Part shown: positions 23,140-33,691 of the stretch, piece by piece | Numbering within the stretch: the stretch's first letter is position 1 | Layout of the letters: the number at the start of each line of letters is the position of its first letter | NCBI GenBank assembly: GCA_032718475.1 | Contig: JAUCBJ010008363.1 | Span: 124,001-188,000 of the forward strand | From: Nemertoderma westbladi | Lineage: Eukaryota > Xenacoelomorpha > Nemertodermatida > Nemertodermatidae | Reading direction: 5' to 3' | DNA length: 64,000 nucleotides | Made by a program: the position numbers and the translations under genes | The notes under the pieces: generated by a model | Database searches by the model: none | Told to the model about the DNA's origin: nothing | The model's input: only the letters and a program-made list of their open reading frames with translations

Positions 23140-24797
23140 ATAGACAATCTTAAATGAAAGTCAAAAGAGCAGGTAACACTTACATTTATAGAAGTAATCA
23201 GCTGTTCTTTGCTTCGTCTTTCCCCTGGAGATGGATGCATTTTGATTGTGTCAGAACACCCCCTTTTTGAGGCTCTCAGAGTGAAGAGATAAGTAGCATA
23301 TGTCCCTGTTAATATTGTTGTGTTCTATAATATTAATTATAGTTTCATAGTGTTGCCAAAGCGGCTGGAGCCGAAGTTAATATGTGATACAATAATTCAC
23401 CTCAAATTTTTCAGCTATTTCATGAATATAATGAGTATTAAAGCCATGTCAAAATCCTAGGGGTTTTTCAGCAATAATTTATCAAAATATCCTCTGATTT
23501 TTTTCAAAAACCACATCGATTTTCATATTTATAACTTCTAACCCACTCCATGAGATAGAAAATCTTAAATGAAAGTCAAAAAACAGGTAACACTGGTAAC
23601 ACAGTGAAGAGATAAGTAGCCTATCTCCCTGTTAATATTATTGTGTTCTAGAATATTTATTATAGTTTCATCGTATTGCCAAAGAGACTGGAGCTGAAGT
23701 TAATATATAATGCAACAATTCACCTCAAGTATCTCAGCTATTTCATGATCATAATGAAGTATTAAAGCCATGTCAAAATCCTTGGGGTTTTTCAGCAATA
23801 ATTTATCAAAATATCCTCTGATTTTTTTCAAAAACCACATCGATTTTCATATTTATAACTTCTAACCCACTCCACGAGATAGATAATCTTAAACGAAAGT
23901 CATTAGAACAGGTAACACTTACATTTATAGAAGTAATCAGCTGTAATTTGCTTCGTTTTTCCCAAGGAGATGGATGAATTTTGATTGCGTCGGAACATCC
24001 CCTTTCTGAGGCTCTCAGAGTGGAGAGATAAGTAGCCTATCTTCCTGTTAATATTGTTGTGTTCTAGAATATTTATTATAGTTTCATCGTATTGCCAAAG
24101 AGACTGGAGCTGAAGTTAATATATAATGCAACAATTCACCTCAAGTATCTCAGCTATTTCATGATCATAATGAAGTATTAAAGCCATGTCAAAATCCTTG
24201 GGGTTTTTCAGCAATAATTTATCAAAATATCCTCTGATTTTTTTCAAAAACCACATCGATTTTCATATTTATAACTTCTAACCCACTCCACGAGATAGAT
24301 AATCTTAAACGAAAGTCATTAGAACAGGTAACACTTACATTTATAGAAGTAATCAGCTGTAATTTGCTTCGTTTTTCCCAAGGAGATGGATGAATTTTGA
24401 TTGCGTCGGAACATCCCCTTTCTGAGGCTCTCAGAGTGGAGAGATAAGTAGCCTATCTTCCTGTTAATATTGTTGTGTTCTAGAATATTTATTATAGTTT
24501 CATCGTATTGCCAAAGCGGCAGGAGCCAAAGATAATATGTAATGCAATAATTCACCTCAAATATCTCAGCTAGTTCATGAATATAATGAGTATTAAATCC
24601 TTGTCAAAATCCTTGGTGTTTTTCAGCAATAATTTATTAAAATCTCCTCTGATTTTTTACAAAAAACAACATCGATTTTCATATTCATGACTTCTAATCC
24701 ACTCCAAGAGATAGACAATCTTAAATGAAAGTCAAAAGAGCAGGTAACACTTACATTTATAGAAGTAATCAGCTGTTCTTTGCTTCGTCTTTCCCCT
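23140..24797 (+). repeat. Satellite block 5 (plus orientation)
   Basis: Four monomers. Two successive full units (about 23641-24056 and 24057-24472) share GCCAAAGAGACTGGAGCTG and TTTCATGATCATAATG and are nearly identical, showing a recent monomer duplication. The block also carries the CCTAGG (about 23457) and TAGTGTTGCC (23348) variants found inverted in block 1. It ends with CCCCT (24793-24797), the BEL/Pao target duplication. Confidence 0.93.
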
Positions 24798-27028
24798 TGT
24801 TGTGTCCTCTACGGAAGGGACTATCCTACGGCCTACAAATCTACTAATACGAAGCTATAGAATATCTCTAACCGTAAAGTCCAGGAGTATACCGCTTACC
24901 AGATCCTAGTAACGATGTATCTTACTGTGATACTCTAGTAATGAAACGGGCTCGTACAGTATCTGACAACAAATCCCAGTCCAGGATATCTAAACAAACA
25001 GATACAATACACAAACTACTACTGGCGAGGAGCAGAGCCTGGTGTCTATTCTATGTACGTGAGCGGGTCTAATGCCTACGAACTAGACAAAAGGATACCT
25101 GTCCTCTAACCAGTATGGCAGATGTACAGTTACAGTAACAGACCAAACTCACGGGAAAACAATCCCCGCGCAGCGAATCCTAACTATCGCTGACAGTCCT
25201 AAATACCGTAACTTGCCGCGGTGTGATTTATATGGTTTATATACGAGCTAGGTGGTTTACGGCCCTAGCGTAACAATACTGATTCAGTACTAAATCAGTC
25301 TAAAGAGGGTCGTGCCTAATGTAACAATACTGCTGAGCAGAAAACAACAGTTTAATAACGAAAATGAAATACTCCCTTTTTGCCGTAACTAAATATCAGA
25401 TCCTAATTCTACAAATACGAATAGTAAATTACAGATAAATTCTGCCTAAAAGTAATCTAAAGTGCGCTATAACTAGTAGAACTCTAAGGGTAAATATGTT
25501 TTAGGGCGTGTGTGTGTGGGTGTGTTACAATAAAACAATTTTGGTGTATACCATTTTACTAGGTTTTAGTAATTCTCTGACCAAAATAATACCGTGCGCT
25601 AGCTACTAAAATAAGCTAGTCGCGTTTTGTAGAACTTTATACTTACAAATGACGTCAAAGCTCTCTCCTTCCTATCCACAACTCACTGGGCAACCACGGT
25701 GTTAGTAACTACACCCGTGATCGGCACTAATACCAGATTCTGGTTGTAAGATAAGAAATAGGGGTTAATCGCTACCGTACGTTAGCTGATCTGGTATACA
25801 AATTTGATTCTAGAACTTTGTTGCCGCGGTAGTTAGCAGCAAATACCTATCAGTACGTGGCAAGGCGCGGTAGGATATTAATAAAACCTCCCTAGGCCAA
25901 GCGGTGTGCCGGTAGCAGAAATACTCCTTGCCTGATCAAATAACTAACTTCAGGCAGGGGGGGGGGGGGGGGTGTACTAATGTATACTCTACAAAGCGAA
26001 CTGGTACCAAACGGTCAGTTTGCAAATTACTAAATTATGGAACATATGCTGTCTGTACCTAATATGTACTCGCGTACTGACGGACGGCAATAGCTCGCTT
26101 CTACCTGTGAGGTATACAGGTAAACCAGGGGTTCGCAGGACTGACAAAGGGGGTTTCTGCCTAAAATATAATTATTTGATCCTAAATTTTGCGGAAGTCC
26201 CAGGACGGCGTCACGCTTGCCCTGATCTATAGGTCTTACATTGGGCAAGGGCGTCGAACAAAGTCTTACCTTCCTCGGAAGTCGGGCGCTGCATGGCAAG
26301 TGGAGTATTTCGTAGGGCGAAGGGGGTGCGCAGTCTAATCTAATGTGGGCGCTAGCGTGTTGTGGACATCTTTTCCCTGCGTTGCTGACGGCCTAACGGT
26401 CTAGGCTGCCATCTTCCCGATTTTTGGTTGTCCCAAAGTTGGACCAAAGAAAAACATGTTCAGGAGTTTGCAGTGTATTTACAGTTTAGCAAAGATTTAT
26501 CAAACAGAATTACAAATAGTTTTAACAAGAAACGAATTAAGAAGTAAGAAGAAACTAAGCAAGAAGTAAGTTGTGCAAGAGTGTTAATACAAGTTGTGAT
26601 AAGTGATAACCGAAGGCAAACCAGCCCTTTATTTACTAAATCTGGGACATACAATCCACTAGAATCTTCTAGAATATTCCATGGCCTCACATTGGAGCAA
26701 TAAGATGTTCTATGCCCTATGATTGGCCCAACTCATCGTTCGATACGTTGTACGCACCTCATTGGCTTATCAATTTGTACCAAATGAAAATAAATTGCCC
26801 CAAAATGCAAATTTCCTGACCGGGATTCGAACTCGTAACTTATCTGTAATGTAACCAAAGCCTTAACCATCTGACCACTACGCCACGAGAGTAACTAGGG
26901 GATTTACGTGTACAAATATGAATAGGCATATTACATTACTGTAACTTAATCAAAATGCGTCGGATTTTCGAAAGTTTTTACGTTAAAGTTAAACTACAAA
27001 TGCTATCTTATAGTGAAATAATTCATCA
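24798..27028 (-). repeat. 3' LTR of BEL/Pao element (2231 bp)
   Basis: Uninterrupted LTR copy. Relative to the 5' LTR it has about 95 extra bases near 26185-26280 and about 55 extra bases near 26753-26808. Otherwise the two align closely over their whole length. It includes a G homopolymer at 25958-25971 and a short GTGTGTGTGGGTGTG tract near 25510. The small open frames within it (26020-26299, 26460-26690) are not conserved in form between the two LTRs and I do not call them genes. Confidence 0.9.
26814..26896 (-). other. tRNA-like sequence with pol III A and B boxes inside the LTR
   Basis: On the minus strand TGGCGTAGTGG (26875-26885) fits an A box and GTTCGAATCCC (26822-26832) fits a B box, about 53 bp apart as in tRNA genes, with a tRNA-like GGTTAAGGC between them. 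Acceptor and T-stem pairing are poor, so this is not a functional tRNA. It resembles a tRNA-derived SINE head or an adopted pol III promoter. The same sequence is in the other LTR, so it was present before this copy inserted. Confidence 0.55.
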
Positions 27029-27802
27029 CCGCTCCATAAAAACAGTAAGTAAGACTGTTTTCACCAATCGAAATACAAAATATTTACAAACTACTTCTAA
27101 ATCTACTGGTGGGGCCTAAAATATAAAATAATCACTATCTAATTATTGCATACTAGGCCGGAGTGAAAAAATCAAATTTTTGAAATCGCACTTGGCTATG
27201 TGTAGGAAAGTTGACCATTAGTATAAAAACGTCCCTTGCAAAATATTTTTGAATTACATTAAGGGTAACACCTGCCCCCAACCAATTTAATTTTCAGAAT
27301 TTTGGTATTTTGTGTCCCAGTGACAAATATAACCAGATAAATAAAACTATGAAAATATAAGTTGGCTGAATGACAGAACCTTAGCCATTAGTATCAAAGA
27401 GGTACATGCAAAATATTTTTGGATGTATGAAAGTATGCAATGCATACTTAATATTGAGGTACGGCGTAAATACAATCAATCCATACATACAAAACACAAA
27501 TTTACCAATTAACATTAGTGCATAAAATACGAAAAAAAGCTTTTGGTTATCAAGATAAACAAATTAAACAAATTAGATCAAAACAAATTAGATCAAATCA
27601 AACAAATAATTTCAAAATTTCCTTCGATAAATCTTTATATATTGTAAATATACATAATAAACTTCCACCAAATTAAATCAGTTCAAATATAAAATAAACA
27701 TAACGCGCTAATAACTTTCAAATAAGTTTTAAAGTGTCCTCCTGACGAGCTAAAGTTCGTCCTGCTGGTCTGGATATCTTCTCCTGAGCACCAATTGCTA
27801 AC

Positions 27803-27822
27803 GGTAGGCTCGCAAGCCTTCC
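27803..27822 (-). repeat. Hairpin word copy 1
   Basis: Exact copy of GGTAGGCTCGCAAGCCTTCC. On the minus strand AGGCT-TGCG-AGCCT forms a 5-bp stem with a 4-base loop. It is read in another frame here, as EGLRAYR, at the end of the downstream open frame. Confidence 0.85.
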
Positions 27823-28137
27823 TTTCTATATCTCGCTCCTCCAAAACCAACGTCCAAACGTAACGTCCAATATAAATAACCAAATATAATATCCAAATAT
27901 AAATACCCAAATATAATATCCAAATATAAATACCCAAATATAATATCCAAATATAAATATCTGGTTGGTCTTGCGACTGGTACTACTGCTTTAGTAGGAT
28001 GGGGCCAAGGTTCTCGCGTCATCTCGACATGAGGTATCTGTAGTCTCTGCGACAAACGCTGAGCAAAGGTGATACTATCGAAGAGCTCGGGTGTCATCTC
28101 CTTAGGTTTGGTTTGATCGTGGGATATCCAGTAAAAT

Positions 28138-28157
28138 GGTAGGCTCGCGAGCCTTCC
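28138..28157 (-). repeat. Hairpin word copy 2
   Basis: One substitution in the loop (CGCGAG for CGCAAG), stem intact. It encodes RLASLP in the downstream open frame. Confidence 0.85.
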
Positions 28158-28865
28158 GCCGAACTCCTCGATCTCGCCTTTCTCGTATTCCTTCAAATTC
28201 ATCCCTGGCTGCAGGCAAGGGTTTGTTTGCCGTCAAATATTGCAGCGTATATATAATCGGCGTATCTCCGTGTCTGGATCCTCGCAAATGTCACTGGCGT
28301 CGCATAATGCATCGTAGGGGTACAACACTTTGAACTCCACGCGTAACTCCTCCGCTCTTTTGTTATAAGCGTCCAATCGTTGTCGCGTAATGTTTGGATC
28401 CGCCTTGGATTTAGCGAGCTTGGCTGTACTCCTAGCCATACTCTCCACTCCAAACACGTTAAAGTTTTGGCTCCATAACGATTAAACGGTGCCTGGTGCT
28501 CCTGTTCCTGCGTGAATCCCTGTATATGTAGTGTTTCTACTAGAGGAATCACAAACAGAGGTTAGATGTGAGGTGACTTAGAGTTTGTCGGCTTTTGGCT
28601 CAACTTTGCTCTAAAACCCCAACCCATTTGCCTAATGACTTCGGGTTCGCGTGATTTCGCACTGGCTCCTAATCCAAAAAATTGTGCCGATAAAAAACGA
28701 ATTCCGGGTAAACTAGCCGCGATGCGAGTCTAAAATACTCACCTTTTAATTTCCCAAACTACTTTTCCAATAAAAATAATGCAGTCGAGAATTAATTCGG
28801 TCTAAATAATAGTAGACACGACTACGTAGAACAAGGCCGATTTTCTTTTTCCAAAAAAATTTATC

Positions 28866-28885
28866 GGTAGGCTCGCAAGCCTTCC
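28866..28885 (-). repeat. Hairpin word copy 3
   Basis: Exact copy in non-coding sequence between pol and the downstream open frame, so coding does not explain its conservation. Confidence 0.85.
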
Positions 28886-29033
28886 ATCCGGTCTTGTCCT
28901 CCCCAATTTTAATTTTTATCTAGCTGTATTCTAGAATTCGCATTAACTGGTGAATCATTTTTCTTAAATTTAAATCCAACTAAATGGATTTGTCTAATAA
29001 TTTTTGAAAAATTGTCTCACTTGTGGGTTCCAA

Positions 29034-29130
29034 GTGGAATTCCATTCCTACTGTACACACAATCCCGCTCCTATGTGATACATAAGGGTACTACCCTCCA
29101 TGTTCACACATAAAAACAATGGAATTCCAC
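29034..29130. repeat. Inverted repeat pair downstream of integrase
   Basis: GTGGAATTCCATT at 29034-29046 is perfectly inverted at 29118-29130. The 71-bp interior contains TGTGATACATAAGG. It could be a small foldback or an RNA hairpin near the 3' end of pol; no duplication marks an insertion. Confidence 0.6.
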
Positions 29131-29243
29131 CGCTGTCTCTATCTACAGTGAAGAGGATTACAAATGCACATACAGTAATACAAAAATACTAAATTACTAA
29201 AATACGGTAAGTCTATGTGGTAGCCATCAAGGGCCCCACATCT

Positions 29244-30489
29244 TTATTTACTAATATTGGGTGGAGATTTGTAGTCTCCCGTCTCGTTTCTAGTCTCCTC
29301 AAGGAGTACGAGACGTTGTACAGGCCTATCTACAGTACAGCCGTCGATAGTCCTTACAGTAACTGTCCTTAGTACACCAGATGTAGGGTGAGTGGTCAAA
29401 ATGACTCCAGTCTGCCAAAACCGTCTTTTCAGATTGTCTTCAGCCAATAAAACGTGGTCTCCTTGTCTTAAACATCGTGCATTAAGATACCAAGAGGTTC
29501 TGGTCGAAATAGAGGGCAAATAGTGTTTCTGCCATATTTCCCAGAATTTATTTGCAAGTAACTGAGTGATTTTCCAAGCCTTGTTGCCGTATTCGTCGCT
29601 ATTAATGGGTACCGAAATGGGCAACAATGTCGTCGGCGCCTGCATAAGCAGGTGCGCTGGTGTCAAGGCAAATTGTGCGTCGTTATTGTCTGGGATCAAA
29701 GCGATCGGTCGAGTGTTCAAAATCGCTTCGATTTCTATTAGTAACGTCGTCACTTGGTCGTCTGTCAGTATGTGTTGCGTTGGTATTACTTTAGTTATAG
29801 CTGTCTTAATTGAGCCAATCAGCCTTTCCCAAACGCCGCCTCTCCACGGACTGTCTGGAGTATTGAAGTTCCAAACAATACGGTGAGGACGTAGTTCTTC
29901 GGAAATCTGGTTTGGGTCCAATTTTCTTAAATCTCTGGTTATTTCGTTCCGTGCACCCACAAAGTTTGTCCCTTGGTCGCAATAAATGGATTTGACCAAT
30001 CCACGTCTAGCGATAAATCGCCGTAAGGCTAGTATAAAGGCATCTACATGTTACACTCTCTATCTGTCACACGCTCTATATGGACAGCTCTGCTGGCCAT
30101 GCAAGTGAAGATCACTCCCTAACGTTTTACCTGTACCCTTCCGCGTTTCGCGATTATAGGTCCAAAACAGTCTATCCCTGTCTCAGTGAAAGGGGGTCTA
30201 AATGCCTGTAATCTTGCTAGTGGTAGTTCACTCATCACTCGTGTCCTATCCTCGCGTGCACCTTCTTACAAATCATACAGTTCCGTGTTACCGAACGCAG
30301 TGCCTTGCTAGGCCTAATCAGTACAAACCTCGATCGTAAATGTGATAAACAGTGATGTCTACCTACGTGTTTGAGTTGTACATGTGCGTCCAGTATCATA
30401 GCGTGCTGTAATTCATGGTGTTGCGGTATGATGATAGGATACCTGAAGTCAAGTGCTAGTCGATGTTTTGGAGTCTGGACTTGTGACAA
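29244..30489 (-). pseudogene. BEL/Pao integrase (frameshifted)
   Basis: The integrase would insert the element's cDNA into host DNA. An H-H-C-C zinc-binding region lies in 30235-30489 (H in DAHVQLKHVGRHH, then CMIC). The first catalytic Asp is in GIDCFGP (about 30172), readable only in a third frame. The second Asp is in IYCDQGTNFVGA and the Glu in GGVWERLIGS, 49 residues apart, both in the intact 251-codon frame 29244-29999. The C-terminal part (QGDHVLL...RFWQTGVI) matches the usual BEL/Pao tail. Three frames are needed to read the domain, so at least two frameshifts have accumulated. Sequencing error is an alternative explanation for single-base shifts. Confidence 0.85.
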
Positions 30490-32168
30490 AGTAAGCCCCT
30501 ATAAGTGATCGGACTCCAACTCAAAATTGGTGAAGACTTGATCTGTTTACCTTGGTTGATCGCTGTGAATTCTCGTGCAAAATATCGCAATTGATAATGT
30601 CTAATGATATCAACTTCACAATGACCCACTTCCTTTAAGGTAAGTCTTCTAGGAAAGTCGCGTTTGCCTCTGGCATATTGTCTCAAACGTTTGAGCCATG
30701 CTAACTTGCGGCACGCATCAGTCCATGATCTAGTTAGGTTTACTATCCGGTCAACATAAGTGTTAGTGACGTCACCAGGTAAGGTATAGTTATAGTGTGG
30801 ATACTTGTCAGGACTTGGTAGGCCCACGATCCTTCCAATAGGTTTGTCAGAGTCCCCAAGTATGTCAATCTCCACGGTCTTACCTTTACCGTCCGCTCCT
30901 AGTGAGTCAACTGGCAGTAACGGTTTCAACTCTACAGTATTTGTGTGTTCCTGTGAGCTTGTAAGCTTCCTAACCTTAGTCACACATTTACCTGTAGGTG
31001 GTAAGTCAAGTACTTTCTTTGAGCGGAGTGTGATAGCTGTGGCCACACCTCTGTCGTCCAAAGAAGTCAAATTTGGTAAGTCTCTAAAAGTCCGCTCCAA
31101 TGGGTCTTCTACTGGAGTGTCTAGTAGGCAGTCTGGTGAAACGTCCGGTGAACAGTCTGGTGAGACGTCGGGTGAGACATAGCGCGGAACATCCGGCGAA
31201 ACGTCTTGTCGTTGGTCCCAAAAGGTGTCAAGCGTAGTTCCTGTCAGAAAGTCTGGTCTAAAGTCTGGTGGACAGTCTGTCGAGATGTCTGGTGGAAAGT
31301 CTGGTGAAACGTCCGGTAGACAATCTGTCGAGAGTTCCATAAAACAATCTGGCGAGCAATCCGGAGAACAATCTGGTGTCGCTTCTGGTGAATAATCTGG
31401 CGAGTAATCTGGTGAACAATCTGGTGAAACGTCTGGTGAAATCTCCCGCGGAACATCTGGTGAAAGATTCGTACAAGTGTCTGGTAGAGATTCTGGTGAG
31501 ACGTCTGGCGTAATGTCAGGTCTAGCGTCCAGGTCATCAGATTTCGTCCGTCCTTGTTTCCTCTTGACCTTGGCGTTGGCTTTCGCTTTAGATTTGACAA
31601 CCTTGTCGATTTTTATCTCGGCACCCTCTGGTATGGTATTGGTTGTCGTGTCGAATAATGGCGGCCATTTGTTTGATGGTCGCTGTAGGAAATCGGGTCC
31701 TCTAAACCAAAAGGATTCATTGTCCGGTTTACAAAAGTCGAGCGGTTGCATCCCCCGTGACGCGATGTCAGCTGGGTTCAGCTTCCCTGGACAGTGACGC
31801 CAATCTTGTTTGAGCGACCGGTCTAATATTTCAGCCCGTCTGTTGGCTACAAAAGTCTTGAACTCAAATGCTTCATTGTTTATGTACCAAAGTACCAACG
31901 TCGCATCCGTCCAATATGTGACCTTCAAGTTAGCCTCCAGCTCGCATTGAACTAGACTGACAATATCGGTGGATATCGTCCCGGCTTGCAGCTCTCCACG
32001 AGGTACAGTCATATACTTCAATGGCATTGTTCTAGCTCTTGAAGTAACGAGAGACACATCGTAGCCTTCCGATGTCAGTTGTCGTCTAAGGTATAAGGTA
32101 ACCCCCAATCCATCCTTGCTAGCGTCACTAAAGCTGTGAAGCTCTAAATCGGCAGGAAAGGTGGTCTG
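30456..32168 (-). pseudogene. BEL/Pao RNase H plus Ser-Pro-Asp repeat linker
   Basis: RNase H removes RNA from the RNA:DNA hybrid during reverse transcription. The first Asp is in FSDASKDG (about 32120), just after an in-frame TAG (32166-32168) that separates it from RT. In the 550-codon frame 30456-32108 the other acidic residues are E39 (VPRGELQA), D68 (YWTDAT) and D114 (NPADIASRG). Residues 160-190 are Lys-rich. Residues 197-330 are a repeat of the form Ser-Pro-Asp-X. From about 340 on the sequence is the normal linker towards integrase (TRSWTDACRKLAWLKRL and following). A frameshift lies near 30490. Confidence 0.85.
31119..31520 (-). repeat. Coding minisatellite (12-bp unit, Ser-Pro-Asp-X)
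   Basis: On the plus strand the word TCTGGTGAA or TCTGGTGAGACG recurs about 30 times in diverged form, with a 12-bp period (some 15-bp), giving SPDV, SPDC and SPDY units on the coding strand. The period is a multiple of three, so copy-number change keeps the pol frame open. The region lies between RNase H and integrase, where BEL/Pao proteins normally have an unstructured linker. Confidence 0.85.
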
Positions 32169-33410
32169 CTAAGGAAAGTATACCCTTGGTATGGTATAGT
32201 CTTGTAGGAACGTCAGTTGGGCTTCCCAGTCCCTCCATTGCTCAGCTAACTTTTCTGGGATGGGATCGTCCCATTCCAGTCCGGCTTGCCAAATGCTGCG
32301 GAGTATGATCCTAGCATGTAGGATCACTGGACTAATGAAACACAATGGGTCATACAATCGACTCATGGTCGATAAGCAAGTCCTCTTTGTGAGAGGTCTA
32401 GTCTGGTCGTTGGACATTACACGTACCCTAAAATTGTCGGTGTTAGGGTCCCAACTAAGTCCTAATACTTTGGTCGTCGGTAGAGGTTCTAGGTCTAAGT
32501 CCAAGTCACCTACACTACGATCTGTCGGGTCAAATGAGTTCACCAGTTCGGGTTCGTTGGAAGCGAACTTCGTCAGGTGAAATCCGCCCTCAGCGAGACA
32601 ATCTTGGAGTTGGTGTGCTATGGTTGTAGCGCGCTCCAAAGTGTCACAACTCTTGAGGACGTCATCCACGTAGAAATCTTGTTCCACTGTCCGAACTACT
32701 TCTGGGTCAAATTGGTCTCGTCTGTCTAATGCGGTCTGCTTTAAGGCGTACATGGTGCAGTTGGGGCTGTCCCTGGCTCCGAAAACTCTTACCTGCATTT
32801 GGTAAGTTTCGGGCGGAATTTCTAAATTTTCGTCCGGATACCAAAGAAACCTCAAGCTGTCCCTGTCCCGCTCCAAAGCCTTAACCTGGTGAAACATGGC
32901 CTCTACGTCACAGGTGAAAGCCACTTTGCGTTGTCTAAAACGCATTAGGACTCCCATGAGGTAATTATTCATATTCGGGCCGTCCATCAGTTTGCTGTTA
33001 TTAGACATCCCTTGGTAAAGCGCGGCGCAGTCGTTGACTACACGCACCTTGCCAGGTTTGTCCGGGTGTCGAACAAAATGATGTGGCAGGTCATATGTCT
33101 GATCTGTGGTTACCTCGGGATTTAACAGCCTAATGGCGTATCCCTTTTGGAGAGACGTCTGAAGTTGCGCATTGTATTGCATATGGGCCGTCTCGTCTCG
33201 CAACAATCGCTGCCTTATTGATTTGAGTCGCCTCAAAGCAAGCGGGTAATTGTTAACGAGCTTAGGTTGTCCATTGTGCCACAACATGCCAACCTCGTTG
33301 TGGCCATTTGCGGTCTGGCGAATGGTATCTCTCATAATATTTAATGACCGTTTTTCCTGTTCTGACATAGCGGTCTTGTAACTACCGGGTTCTGCTGAGT
33401 CTTGTTCCAA
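32169..33410 (-). pseudogene. BEL/Pao reverse transcriptase
   Basis: Copies element RNA into DNA. A 413-codon stretch is open between in-frame stops (TAG 33411-33413 before it, TAG 32166-32168 after it). Motif A is FTCDVEAMFHQV (Asp 168), motif B surrounds VFGARDSP (about 209-216) and motif C is FYVDDVL (247-250). The N-terminal DLPHHFVRHPDKPGKVRVV is the BEL/Pao form of the fingers region. The catalytic residues are intact, so the domain decayed recently or only by the flanking stops. The true polyprotein would start upstream in gag; the frame shown here has no natural ATG. Confidence 0.9.
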
Positions 33411-33516
33411 CTATTGAATGGTCCGTTCAGTCAGCAGTCAGTCAAGCGCTGCTTGCACTGCGCCATGGTGCTCGTCCACGTCTTCGTCCGCTGCGGTGGC
33501 TAGTGTCAATGTGTCT

Positions 33517-33535
33517 GGTAGGCTCGCAAGCCTTC
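33517..33535 (-). repeat. Hairpin word copy 4
   Basis: The last base differs from GGTAGGCTCGCAAGCCTTCC; the stem is intact. It encodes RLASLP in the protease-RT linker. Confidence 0.85.
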
Positions 33536-33594
33536 TGGTGTCACTACTCGGCTTCGAATCGTCGTGCGGTGGTTTGACAACTTCTTGATCTGTC

Positions 33595-33614
33595 GGTAGG
33601 CTCGCAAGCCTTCC
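33595..33614 (-). repeat. Hairpin word copy 5
   Basis: Exact copy, 78 bp from copy 4; encodes RLASLP in the same frame. Confidence 0.85.
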
Positions 33615-33672
33615 AAGGTCAACGACCGGTGTCGAAGCCTGGTGGGTGGGGTCAATGAACTTTGGATTTTTT

Positions 33673-33691
33673 GGTAGGCTCGCAAGCCTTC
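33673..33691 (-). repeat. Hairpin word copy 6
   Basis: Copy with the last base changed; again 78 bp from its neighbour and again RLASLP. The equal 78-bp spacing of copies 4-6 suggests tandem duplication of a 26-codon unit, although the sequence between the hairpins has diverged strongly. Confidence 0.85.

Larger units (their letters stand above)
27798..28457 (-). pseudogene. Broken open frame downstream of pol, possibly gag-like
   Basis: Two open stretches (28233-28457 and 27798-28202) lie in the same frame and are separated by one TGA and ten codons. The first part is charged and helical-looking, with NITRQRLDAYNKRAEELRVE. This loosely recalls the start of BEL/Pao Gag proteins, but a Gag start should lie at the other end of the element. 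The second part carries RLASLP from the hairpin word and three copies of YLYLDIIFG from a 27-bp tandem repeat. I do not recognise the protein. It may be a relocated gag fragment, an accessory third ORF or chance coding. Confidence 0.35.
27029..29243 (-). other. BEL/Pao region between pol and the 3' LTR
   Basis: About 2.2 kb downstream of the integrase. On the plus strand, 27185-27275 and 27360-27430 share TTGGCT, ACCATTAGTAT and TGCAAAATATTTTTG, a diverged duplication. 27541-27610 has short AAATTAGATCAAA repeats. An open frame (27798-28457) is described separately. Three copies of the hairpin word GGTAGGCTCGCAAGCCTTCC fall here. 28460-29030 contains nothing else that I recognise. Confidence 0.6.

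Noticed and set aside
25958-25971. Homopolymeric G/C runs here and at 16130, 37062 and 41393 as functional G-quadruplex sites
   Set aside because: Single uninterrupted runs are common slippage products and length is unreliable in sequencing; nothing indicates function.
28136-28552. Frames of 61-117 codons on both strands near 28.3 kb
   Set aside because: Mutually overlapping readings; only the same-frame pair 27798-28202 and 28233-28457 makes a longer interrupted frame.
31244-31600. Arg/His-rich and Ser/Gly-rich frames over the pol minisatellite
   Set aside because: Other-frame readings of the 12-bp repeat; the Ser-Pro-Asp reading is continuous with RNase H upstream and the pol linker downstream.
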